A stretch of 5,848 nucleotides of DNA. It comes from Anaerolineaceae bacterium. GTDB taxonomy: Bacteria; Chloroflexota; Anaerolineae; Anaerolineales; Anaerolineaceae. Below the pieces are notes generated by a model. The model saw nothing but the letters and a program-made list of their open reading frames with translations, made no database searches and was not told where the DNA came from. Location: the NCBI GenBank assembly GCA_011620445.1, contig WOZB01000163.1, forward strand, positions 1-5,848. Reading direction: 5' to 3'. Numbering within the stretch: position 1 is the first letter of the stretch; each line of letters begins with the position of its first letter. Below are positions 1 through 5,848 of the stretch, piece by piece. A program made the position numbers and the translations under genes.

Positions 1-60
1 GCAAAGGACTTAAAATCCTTCGATGGTGACACTGTGTGGGTTCGACCCCCACCCGCCCTA
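1..60 (+). tRNA. tRNA-Leu (anticodon UAA), 3' portion, cut by the window start
   Basis: The anticodon stem is AAGGA (4-8) paired with TCCTT (16-20) around the loop CTTAAAA (9-15), so the anticodon is TAA, reading UUA leucine codons. A long variable region (21-35) can form a small extra arm, as expected of class II tRNAs such as Leu. The T arm is GTGGG (36-40), loop TTCGACC, CCCAC (48-52). The 3' acceptor strand is 53-59 with discriminator A at 60, as normal for tRNA-Leu. No CCA is encoded, since CTT follows. The D arm and 5' acceptor strand lie before the window. A pyrimidine-rich T tract (61-71) follows and may help end tRNA transcription. Confidence 0.88.
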
Positions 61-79
61 CTTTTCCTTTTCGTTGTGT

Positions 80-85
80 TATGAT
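80..85 (+). promoter_or_regulatory. possible -10 box for the lipoprotein gene (leaderless start)
   Basis: TATGAT, one mismatch from the TATAAT consensus, ends 8 bases before the ATG at 94. No purine-rich Shine-Dalgarno lies between the tRNA end and this ATG. If this box is used, transcription would start at or within a base or two of the start codon, giving a leaderless mRNA. No convincing -35 hexamer is seen 16-18 bases upstream, where the tRNA 3' end lies, so the box is weakly supported and read-through from the tRNA is an alternative. Confidence 0.3.
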
Positions 86-93
86 TTTCGCGT

Positions 94-1512
94 ATGTCTG
101 CATTGAGAACCACTCATCCTGTTAGCCGTAAACCGGTCACTTTGCTGGTTCTCATCACCGTCTGCTCTTTACTGATTTCAGCCTGCCAGAGGGCAACCCC
201 ACCCCCCGACCCAACCGCCACACCCACACCGCAGCCTACCTTCACGCTCCAACCCACCATCCTAATCGAAAACGGCACTCAAGTTATCGTTGCCCAACCC
301 GCTAACCCCACCCCGACCCCCAATTTTGAGATTCCTAACCCGGTAAGGATCAGCGAGCTGCAATTCTTCCAGCGAGACTTACAAGTACAGGTCATCGCCA
401 AGCTGCAGAACATTCAGAAAGATGCGTTGCTGCGTGATATCAGTTACGAAATCATTCTGCTTGATAGCGACGGCAACCGCCTGACAAATGCTTATGGCGC
501 TGTAAAATACCTCTTCCCGGGCGAAACCACGGGTGTCGTGACGACCGTTGACTTAACGCCTGGCTTGACTGCCACCAACTTGCAGATCCAGATTACTGGA
601 GGCAAAGAGGAGCGAGGTCAAAAATATACCCAACCCTTCACGCTTAGTTGCAGTACCTCAAGCGCCGTCCCCGAGGGTCAGATGGCTACTGCCTGGCTTA
701 AAAACGGCGATGCTTTCACCTATACGCAAGGTATGCTCAGCGCAATCGCCTATAACGATCAAGGTGAAATTATCTGCGGAGGGTCCAAAGCCCAGGAATT
801 TATTCCCTCAAAGGAAAAAATCGGCGTTTCTGTGCCGCTTTTGGATTGCCCGGAACCGCCGACAGTCGTTGATTTCTATGCTTTCCTTACCCCGCAATCA
901 GCCGCTCTTGAAGACGGCCAATGGCAGAAAAACATCGCGCACAGTCGATGGGGCTTTATCGTCAATGGAAAAAATCAACTGACCGGCGGCGTGGAGCTAA
1001 AGAACCTGACCGATCGCACACTCACAAATAATTATTTCATCCTGACCGCAGAAGATGCCTCAGGCAAAGTTTGCCTGGCTGAAAATCAATTCCTGAATGC
1101 GCTTTGGCCTTCTGAGGAAACTGTTTTTTCCTTCGGAATTTTCGATCTGCCAGTCGACTGCGAGCCGCAGACTGCTCACCTTAGCGTAGTTCCAGGGGAA
1201 TTTGGCCTCAACCCGCTGGCGTATAATCCCCTGGTCACCTCGAATGCAGCCCTGAGCATCGTCGAAGGGCAGGCAACGGTAAAGATGCGCCTTGTCAACA
1301 ATCTCAACACCAGCATTTCGAGCGCGTCAGTGTCTGTATTATTAAAGGACCCTGGCGGTAGAATAGTAGGAGCTGGCAAATTGTACACAGATATTATCCC
1401 AACAAGTGGCATGCTCGAAGTGGAAGTGCCAGTCATTTTCAGCGGTGATGTCAACACACTAAAACCAAGCGCTTCAGCGACTATTCCTGACGGCGTAATC
1501 ATAGGTAAATAA
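94..1512 (+). CDS. predicted lipoprotein with four tandem beta-sandwich (FxLYD-like) repeats
   Basis: Function unknown; a predicted exported, membrane-anchored protein of 472 residues. A basic N-terminus (Arg5, Arg12, Lys13) and a hydrophobic segment (15-30) lead to the lipobox ISAC with Cys31. A Pro/Thr-rich linker (about 34-76) follows, as in many Chloroflexota surface lipoproteins. The rest looks like four copies of one domain (about 86-167, 184-266, 286-367, 384-465). Each has a D/N-x-x-G turn (Gly127, 224, 324, 422) and, 14 or 15 residues later, a Pro turn (Pro142, 238, 339, 436) before a hydrophobic strand. The pattern resembles FxLYD-type or Ig-like extracellular domains; that is inference. 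Repeats 2 and 3 each carry a Cys pair at matching places (228/252 and 327/356), possible disulfides. The start is chosen because it gives a normal signal peptide; no Shine-Dalgarno is seen. fhs follows after 8 bases. There is no catalytic motif, so a binding or structural role is likelier. Confidence 0.85.
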   Translation: MSALRTTHPVSRKPVTLLVLITVCSLLISACQRATPPPDPTATPTPQPTFTLQPTILIENGTQVIVAQPANPTPTPNFEIPNPVRISELQFFQRDLQVQVIAKLQNIQKDALLRDISYEIILLDSDGNRLTNAYGAVKYLFPGETTGVVTTVDLTPGLTATNLQIQITGGKEERGQKYTQPFTLSCSTSSAVPEGQMATAWLKNGDAFTYTQGMLSAIAYNDQGEIICGGSKAQEFIPSKEKIGVSVPLLDCPEPPTVVDFYAFLTPQSAALEDGQWQKNIAHSRWGFIVNGKNQLTGGVELKNLTDRTLTNNYFILTAEDASGKVCLAENQFLNALWPSEETVFSFGIFDLPVDCEPQTAHLSVVPGEFGLNPLAYNPLVTSNAALSIVEGQATVKMRLVNNLNTSISSASVSVLLKDPGGRIVGAGKLYTDIIPTSGMLEVEVPVIFSGDVNTLKPSASATIPDGVIIGK

Positions 1513-1516
1513 GGAG
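1511..1516 (+). promoter_or_regulatory. Shine-Dalgarno of fhs, overlapping the upstream stop codon
   Basis: AAGGAG lies four bases before the ATG at 1521 and shares two bases with the TAA (1510-1512) that ends the lipoprotein gene. Ribosomes finishing the lipoprotein therefore stop on the fhs initiation site, which favours translational coupling and fixes the fhs start. Confidence 0.8.
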
Positions 1517-1520
1517 TATT

Positions 1521-3446
1521 ATGTCAATCAAGACGAAACCAGGCCTACGTCGATTTTCGGTAACTAAAATCTCGCCAATAAACCCAGTACCTTCAGATAT
1601 TGATATCGCGCAAGCCGCGGTATTGAAACCCATCGCACAGGTTGCGGAAGAATTGGGGCTGTTACCTGAAGAACTTGAACTTTACGGCAACTACAAAGCC
1701 AAGATCAAACTTGATGTTCTTGAGAGGTTGAGCGATAGACCTGACGGAAAGTATATTGATGTCACTGCAATTACCCCTACCCCGCTGGGTGAAGGCAAAA
1801 CGACCACTACGGTCGGGCTTTCCCAGGCCATTGGGGCGCACTTAGGCAAAACGGTGCTCACCTGCATCCGCCAACCCTCACAAGGTCCTACCTTTGGCAT
1901 CAAGGGAGGCGCAGCCGGAGGCGGCTACTCCCAGGTTATCCCGATGGAAGACTTCAACCTGCACCTGACTGGCGACATCCACGCCATAACCGCGGCCAAC
2001 AACCTCCTGGCTGCAGCCATTGATACCCGCATGTTCCACGAATCTCAGCAGACCGATAAGGCTTTATTTGACCGCTTATGCCCGAAAGATAAAAAGGGCA
2101 AGAGGCATTTTGGTGTGGGCATGCAGGGCCGCCTGAAGAAATTGGGGATTACCGAAACCGACCCGGAACTTTTGACTGATGAGCAAAAAGCAAAGTTTGC
2201 CCGCCTGGATATTGACCCCAGCACGGTAACCTGGCGGCGCGCGGTGGACGTCAATGACCGCATGCTGCGAGGTATCACCGTCGGGCAAGGCCCTGAAGAG
2301 AAGGGCTTTGAACTCAAAACCAATTACTATATCTCTGTTGCCTCAGAAATGATGGCCATCCTGGCCCTGGCTACCAGCCTGGAAGATATGCACGATCGCA
2401 TTGCCAGCATGGTGATTGGGCTCAGCCGCAGTGGTGAACCCGTAACCGCTGATGACCTTGGCATCGCCGGCGCGTTGACTGTATTGATGAAAGACACGAT
2501 CAAACCCAACCTTATGCAGACGCTCGAAGGCACGCCCGTACTTGTGCACGCGGGTCCGTTCGCCAATATTGCCCACGGCAACAGCTCAATCATGGCGGAT
2601 AAAATCGGCTTGAAACTAGCAGATTATGTCATCACGGAATCCGGCTTCGGCGCGGATATGGGCATGGAAAAATTTTTCGATATCAAATGCCGTTACTCCG
2701 GCAACCGGCCCAACGCAGTGGTGTTGGTGGTGACCGTACGCGCGCTCAAAATGCACGGAGGCGGACCCAAAGTAACCGCGGGGGCCCCGTTGGCACCTGA
2801 ATACACCAACGAAAATCTAGAGCTGCTAGAAAAAGGTGCGGGAAATATGCTAGCCCACATCAACATCGTCAGGAAGTTCGGCATTCCAGTCGTGGTGGCA
2901 CTCAACCGCTTCCCCACCGACACAGACGCTGAGCTTGAGTTGGTCAGGAAGATTGCCAAAGCCGAAGAGGGGGTGGTGGATGCCATAGTTTGCGACCATT
3001 TCTCCAAGGGCGGTGAAGGTGCGATAGAGCTTGGCAAAGCAGTCATCAAAGCCGCTGAACTCAAATCTGACTTCAAATTCCTGTACCCGCTCGAGAAATC
3101 CATCAAGGAAAAGATAGAAATCATCGCGAAGGAAGTTTACGGTGCGGATGGTGTGGATTACAGCGAACTGGCTGAGAATCGCATCCGCGAATTTACCCGA
3201 TTGGGTTACGATAAGTTGCCAATCTGTATGGCAAAAACCCACCTGAGCCTGAGCCATGATCCCGCCCTTAAAGGTGTGCCCAAAGGCTTCAGAGTTCCCA
3301 TACGCGATGTCAGCGCATCCATCGGGGCCGGGTTCCTTTACCCCCTGCTGGGAACGATGAGCACAATGCCTGGTTTGCCAACCAGACCAGCCTATTACGA
3401 TATCGAAATCGATTTCAAAACAGGTAAAATCTTGGGATTGAGCTAA
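1521..3446 (+). CDS. fhs: formate--tetrahydrofolate ligase (10-formyl-THF synthetase), long eukaryote-like form
   Basis: A cytosolic enzyme that joins formate to tetrahydrofolate using ATP, giving 10-formyl-THF for purine and initiator fMet synthesis, and for the methyl branch of the Wood-Ljungdahl pathway where that exists. Visible motifs: the ATP-binding loop [10 protein letters not shown] (87-96, Lys93), the first family signature [11 protein letters not shown] (126-136), the second signature [11 protein letters not shown] (404-414), and the conserved C-terminal MPGLPTRP (616-623). The length of 641 exceeds the about 556-560 residues of the classical clostridial/acetogen enzyme. The extra residues include about 185-232 (ending FARLDID) and the [11 protein letters not shown] segment (418-428). 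From memory, both have counterparts in the synthetase domain of eukaryotic C1-THF synthase (MTHFD1), as does the N-terminal VPSDIDIA (23-30). No cyclohydrolase/dehydrogenase domain is fused, so it is monofunctional. The start is set by AAGGAG at 1511. It is probably co-transcribed with the lipoprotein and ends in a strong terminator. Confidence 0.97.
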   Translation: MSIKTKPGLRRFSVTKISPINPVPSDIDIAQAAVLKPIAQVAEELGLLPEELELYGNYKAKIKLDVLERLSDRPDGKYIDVTAITPTPLGEGKTTTTVGLSQAIGAHLGKTVLTCIRQPSQGPTFGIKGGAAGGGYSQVIPMEDFNLHLTGDIHAITAANNLLAAAIDTRMFHESQQTDKALFDRLCPKDKKGKRHFGVGMQGRLKKLGITETDPELLTDEQKAKFARLDIDPSTVTWRRAVDVNDRMLRGITVGQGPEEKGFELKTNYYISVASEMMAILALATSLEDMHDRIASMVIGLSRSGEPVTADDLGIAGALTVLMKDTIKPNLMQTLEGTPVLVHAGPFANIAHGNSSIMADKIGLKLADYVITESGFGADMGMEKFFDIKCRYSGNRPNAVVLVVTVRALKMHGGGPKVTAGAPLAPEYTNENLELLEKGAGNMLAHINIVRKFGIPVVVALNRFPTDTDAELELVRKIAKAEEGVVDAIVCDHFSKGGEGAIELGKAVIKAAELKSDFKFLYPLEKSIKEKIEIIAKEVYGADGVDYSELAENRIREFTRLGYDKLPICMAKTHLSLSHDPALKGVPKGFRVPIRDVSASIGAGFLYPLLGTMSTMPGLPTRPAYYDIEIDFKTGKILGLS

Positions 3447-3452
3447 ACATGG

Positions 3453-3485
3453 AATGGAGCGGTGAACCCGCTCCATTTTTATTTA
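3453..3485 (+). terminator. intrinsic terminator of the lipoprotein-fhs unit
   Basis: A perfect 9-bp stem, ATGGAGCGG (3454-3462) against CCGCTCCAT (3468-3476), has the 5-base loop TGAAC; A3453 with T3477 extends it. It is followed by TTTTTATTT. It lies 7 bases after the fhs stop and points in the + direction only, with no T run on the other side. Confidence 0.93.
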
Positions 3486-3572
3486 ATTTAGAACACGCAA
3501 AAACATTGGGCAGAATCGTTTGGCAGCCTCCATGAGTTTCATTTCCTTCAGTTTGCCTACGGCGTCTTCTGG
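3483..3572 (-). pseudogene. possible remnant of an IS256/Mutator-type transposase (C-terminal-region motif)
   Basis: On the minus strand 29 codons stay open from 3572 down to a TAA at 3483-3485, just after TGA and TAA codons in the same frame (3573-3578). The peptide contains AVGKLKEMKLMEAAKR. This resembles, from memory, the helix with consensus near VVEKLRxMKLxEAA that lies about three quarters along many IS256-family transposases. The last ten residues (CPMFLRVLN and the preceding F) do not fit the family. It has the same orientation as the clearer transposase relic at 5204-5640. The match is short, so chance or an unrelated gene tail cannot be excluded. Confidence 0.4.
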
Positions 3573-3674
3573 TTATCATTTCTCCTGACAAACTGTATCA
3601 GCTAAGCCGCTGGATAAATGTTCTTATTTGCTCCAATAAAGTAAAATAATCATACGGTTTTACGATAAGTAATT
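3573..3674. other. intergenic stretch between transposase-like remnant and operator
   Basis: No open frame of useful length and no recognisable RNA gene. The sequence turns strongly AT-rich toward 3620-3674, as usual upstream of a promoter. Short minus-strand frames here are stop-broken and could be further degraded transposase, but I cannot support that. Confidence 0.5.
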
Positions 3675-3701
3675 AACGAATAATTGTCTGATTATTCGTT
3701 A
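3674..3701. promoter_or_regulatory. perfect 11-bp inverted repeat, probable operator of the reductase gene
   Basis: TAACGAATAAT (3674-3684) and ATTATTCGTTA (3691-3701) are exact reverse complements separated by the 6 bases TGTCTG. The right arm runs into the TATAAT box (3700-3705) of the presumed reductase promoter. No T run follows it, so it is not a terminator. Its size and place fit an operator for a dimeric repressor of the TetR, MarR or LacI kind. No regulator gene is in the window, so the protein that binds it is unknown. Confidence 0.65.
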
Positions 3702-3705
3702 TAAT
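3700..3705 (+). promoter_or_regulatory. -10 box of the reductase gene
   Basis: A perfect TATAAT 56 bases before the GTG start at 3762. No good -35 hexamer is present at the normal 16-18 base spacing, because that space is taken up by the left arm of the inverted repeat. The promoter may therefore need an activator, or may be intrinsically weak. Confidence 0.55.
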
Positions 3706-3747
3706 GCTCAACATTACTACAAGAATTGCTTTTCAGGGATTTTGAAA

Positions 3748-3755
3748 AGAAGGAG
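3748..3755 (+). promoter_or_regulatory. Shine-Dalgarno of the interrupted reductase
   Basis: AGAAGGAG ends 6 bases before the GTG at 3762. This strong, well-spaced site marks the original start, upstream of the in-frame TAG, and shows that the initiation region is intact. Confidence 0.8.
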
Positions 3756-3761
3756 TTCAAC

Positions 3762-4790
3762 GTGAATTATCTTCCAGCAAAAGAACGTTATGACAATATG
3801 ATTTATAACCGTTGCGGTCGTAGTGGCTTGATGTAGCCGGCACTCACGTTAGGATTATGGCAACGTTTTGGAGGTGTGGAACCGTTTGAGTCATCACGTG
3901 AGCGCATCTTACATGCATTCGACCTTGGGATAACCCACTTTGATTTAGCAAATAACTATGGTCCTCCATATGGTTCTGCAGAGGAAACTTTTGGCAAAAT
4001 CCTAAAACATGATCTTGCACTCTTCCGTGATGAGCTTGTAATTTCGACTAAAGCCGGCTATGACATGTGGCCTGGTCCTTATGGTAATTGGGGTTCGAGA
4101 AAATACTTGATTGCCAGTTTGGATCAGAGTCTGAAACGAATGGGTTTAGATTATGTGGATATTTTCTATTCACACCGTTTTGATCCCGATACCCCGCTTG
4201 AGGAAACGATGGGCGCACTAAATCAGGCTGTGCGACAAGGTAAAGCATTATATGTTGGCATATCATCCTACAGCCCCTCAAAAACTCGAGAAGCAGCGAG
4301 TATTCTGCGTGGTCTGGGTACACCCTGCTTGATCCACCAGCCATCTTATTCTATGCTAAACCGTTGGATTGAAGATGAATTGCTCGATGTGGTTGATGAG
4401 GAAGGCATTGGAGTTATCGCCTTTTCACCCTTGGCTCAGGGTATGCTTACTGACAAATATCTAAACGGAATCCCGAAGGGGTCTCGTGCCGCGGAAGCTG
4501 GTTCACTCCAGCAGTCTTTTCTAAACGAACAAAACATGGAGAGGATTCGTAGTCTTCGTAAGATAGCACAAAATCGCGGACAATCTCTTGCACAAATGGC
4601 ATTGGCCTGGTGTTTGAGGGATAAAAGAGTTACCAGTGTTTTGTTTGGAGCTAGCAGCATTGATCAATTGGAAGACAACGTGAAAGCCCTAAAGAATCTG
4701 CATTTTAGTGATGATGAATTGAATGAAATCGACAGATACGCCAAAGATGGTGACCTAAATCTATGGAGACGTTCAAGCCAGGTGGAATAA
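3762..4790 (+). pseudogene. yghZ: aldo/keto reductase (YghZ / L-glyceraldehyde-3-phosphate reductase type) with an amber stop at codon 25
   Basis: A cytosolic TIM-barrel, NADPH-dependent reductase of small aldehydes; E. coli YghZ reduces L-glyceraldehyde 3-phosphate and methylglyoxal. Counting from GTG 3762, the first 24 codons (starting NYLPAKERYDN, with RCGRSGLM before the stop) match the family N-terminus. TAG (3834-3836) then stands where relatives have a hydrophobic residue, usually Leu, and the frame resumes at once with PALTLGLWQRFG. From there to the stop the protein is complete, about 342 codons, close to the usual length. The catalytic tetrad is present: Asp61 and Tyr66 in FDLANNYG, Lys97 in ISTKAGYDMWPG, His138 in IFYSHR. 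Also visible are HQPSYSMLNRW, FSPLAQGMLT and the cofactor-binding LFGASSIDQLEDNV. A TTG-to-TAG change would explain the stop. A restart at GTG 3876 would lose the first barrel strand, and its GGAGGT abuts the codon too closely. The gene is more AT-rich than fhs, suggesting transfer. Sequencing error or stop read-through are alternatives. Confidence 0.85.
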
Positions 4791-4875
4791 ATATTTCGTT
4801 TTCCGGTGACAGAATTTACCTGATTAAGAGTTTTTACCTGCATGAACTGAACCCTAGAAACTAAACAAGAAAAAG

Positions 4876-4915
4876 AAAGCACCTTTTGAAATAACAAAAG
4901 CAGGTGCTTTTTTTT
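4876..4915 (+). terminator. intrinsic terminator after the reductase, possibly bidirectional
   Basis: AAAGCACC (4876-4883) pairs with GGTGCTTT (4903-4910). An inner TTTTG/CAAAA pairing is offset by a 3-base bulge, and the loop is AAATAA. A run of 8 T (4908-4915) follows. On the minus strand the stem is followed by CTTTTTCTTG, so it may also stop transcription coming from the right. Confidence 0.88.
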
Positions 4916-5203
4916 CTGGAAAAACGGATTGGTTCACGATACTTTATTATCAAAGCTCAGAGCCTTACACCTTCGCGATGAAGGCATACCCCGCGAGGAA
5001 ATTACTTATGGGCTTTGGATAAAAGGATCAAACTGATTTTGAAATAGGCTTGTCAATATCAATTGGAAGGCCAAGCAGAACTCTGCAAGAAGGCAAACAC
5101 ACAGCCAAGGGAATTTCTCCTCTCACAAGAATCCATTATCGCTAGACTGGCATTGTAGAATGAGTTTGTAAAGAGATTCCATACCGAGTTGAGGAAGTTG
5201 GCA
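4916..5203. other. region without a supportable gene; coding-like fragments in different frames
   Basis: No complete gene. On the + strand, 4920-5036 is open and reads LSKLRALHLRDEGIPREEI before a TGA. In another frame 5060-5203 reads CKKANTQPREFLLSQESI, then a TAG at 5156-5158, then NEFVKRFHTELRKLA, ending where transposase similarity begins at 5204. These have the amino acid make-up of real protein but I recognise no family. They could be debris of one frameshifted gene or chance. Confidence 0.35.
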
Positions 5204-5640
5204 ACCATCAGGTGCGATATCAAGGTATCGACCTTCCAAAAGTCTTTGCCACCATTTTTCAATCTGCTCGTACACTTTGTCGTGCAATTAGCTGACCGTT
5301 CCAGCACTCAGTTTGGCGTCCCAGAGTAAACTGGTGATCTCTTCGATCCGTCTGGCGGACACCCCAGCCAGGTACATCTCCACCAACGCTTCTTCAATGC
5401 TTGTTTCCCGGCGTTGGTATCTTTGAATGATTGCTGTTTCAAATGTCAAGGTGCGCAACTTGGGTACTTCCAAGTCCACTTCTCCTGCACTCGTCAACAA
5501 CTTGCGTGGATGGTGTCCTGTCAGCCTTCTATGCGCTCATATTTCCGCGCTTTGGTCAGCAGATCTGCTTCAGTGTCCAGCCAGTTCTTTCAGTTCGGTT
5601 CTATTCGCCCGCTTATTAAATTGTCAATCTCATTTGCCAT
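5204..5640 (-). pseudogene. IS256/Mutator-type transposase, N-terminal third only, multiply disrupted
   Basis: Read on the minus strand from ATG at 5640. The frame starts MANEIDNLISGRIEPN, meets TGA (5590-5592), continues KNWLDTEADLLTKARKYERI, meets a second TGA (5521-5523) before QDT, and shifts frame at about 5512-5520. In the new frame it reads GHHPRKLLTSAGEVDLEVPK, then the highly typical FETAIIQRYQRRETSIEEAL and VEMYLAGVSARRIEEITSLL. After AGTVS comes TAA (5288-5290), then KVYEQIEKWWQRLLEGRY up to about 5204, where similarity ends. The order and spacing match the first 145 or so residues of IS256-family transposases (usual length about 400), known here from memory. The DDE catalytic domain is missing from this piece, so it cannot be active. 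No terminal inverted repeats could be identified. Confidence 0.85.
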
Positions 5641-5848
5641 GCTTCTGTACACTTTGGTTGGTTTGGTTTCTCAACTTCATCTTACCAGGCGTTCAAGACC
5701 GTATCCTTTTTAAGATGCGCGAAACTTATCTTACCTTATCCTATATTATTGGCTTTATCATTCTGGTAAATCAAATTTTTATAAAATTTAAATAAGTGAC
5801 GGCTATATTATGGTAGTGTCACGCCTTATGCGGCAGTTAGCCTGAGAT
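5641..5848. other. AT-rich non-coding sequence upstream of the transposase relic
   Basis: No gene is supported. It should contain the outer end of the IS, but no terminal repeat can be named without the other end. ATCTTACC occurs twice as a direct repeat (5679-5686 and 5728-5735), and TAAGAT (5711-5716) is inverted as ATCTTA (5728-5733). A weak GTGAC/GTCAC inverted repeat lies near 5797-5821. None of these has an evident role. Confidence 0.4.

Noticed and set aside
81..93. ATG at 81 as the lipoprotein start
   Set aside because: It is out of frame with the signal peptide and lipobox.
178..330. Pro/Thr-rich coding stretch as a DNA tandem repeat
   Set aside because: The low complexity is at protein level (linker after the lipid anchor); there is no regular nucleotide repeat unit.
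2850..3476. Minus-strand open frame of 208 codons
   Set aside because: It lies antisense to the well-conserved fhs, runs through the terminator, has no recognisable domain, and is explained by codon bias of the true gene.
3601..3610. GCTAAGCCGC as partner of an inverted GCTAACTGCCGC near 5829-5842, marking element ends
   Set aside because: The match is short and gapped, and 3601 lies inside the span between the two transposase fragments, so it does not fit as an outer end.
3834..3836. TAG as a pyrrolysine codon
   Set aside because: The position is normally a hydrophobic residue near the N-terminus of a reductase that does not need pyrrolysine, and no supporting genes are in the window. A nonsense mutation is simpler.
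5427..5795. Plus-strand open frames of 122 and 99 codons (5427-5795 and 5414-5713)
   Set aside because: They are antisense to the transposase relic, whose minus-strand peptide is clearly recognisable. The + strand translations look like low-information, hydrophobic/Cys-rich shadow sequence.
5797..5821. GTGAC/GTCAC inverted repeat as a terminator or IS end
   Set aside because: Only five pairs with a long loop, no T run, and no matching copy at another element end.
1..5848. CRISPR array, riboswitch or defence system
   Set aside because: No regularly spaced repeats, no conserved riboswitch-like structure ahead of any gene, and no nuclease or defence-type protein was seen.

Overview
The window looks like a piece of a Chloroflexota (probably Anaerolineae-type) chromosome. 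This rests on two things: a lipoprotein with a Pro/Thr-rich linker after its lipobox, a style common in that phylum, and the long, eukaryote-like form of formate--tetrahydrofolate ligase. Both are inferences from sequence style. No phylogenetic marker gene is present.

Layout. Bases 1-60 are the 3' part of a class II tRNA, tRNA-Leu with anticodon UAA, cut by the window edge. A predicted lipoprotein of 472 residues follows (94-1512), built from four tandem beta-sandwich-like repeats of about 98 residues. Eight bases after its stop, fhs begins (1521-3446), with a Shine-Dalgarno that overlaps the lipoprotein stop codon. The two are probably one transcription unit, closed by a strong intrinsic terminator at 3453-3485. 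This left half is ordinary, well-kept coding DNA.

The right half (about 3486-5848) is accessory and decaying. It holds an aldo/keto reductase of the YghZ / glyceraldehyde-3-phosphate reductase type (3762-4790). That gene has a good ribosome binding site, a full set of catalytic residues and its own terminator, but codon 25 is an amber stop. A perfect 11-bp inverted repeat overlaps its -10 box, which suggests a repressor-controlled promoter. To its right, on the minus strand, lies the N-terminal third of an IS256/Mutator-type transposase, broken by three stops and a frameshift (5640 down to 5204). To its left, in the same orientation, is a 30-codon open stretch (3572 down to 3483) that resembles a C-terminal-region motif of the same transposase family. 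The reductase therefore seems to sit inside or between transposase debris, is visibly more AT-rich than fhs, and was probably acquired.

How the genes work together: fhs supplies 10-formyl-tetrahydrofolate for one-carbon metabolism. The lipoprotein is presumably an envelope protein with no visible biochemical link to fhs beyond shared transcription. The reductase would have been a soluble NADPH-dependent carbonyl or aldehyde reductase under local regulation. I see no clear novel multi-gene system. The best leads are the amber-interrupted but otherwise intact reductase with its operator, and the four-repeat lipoprotein.
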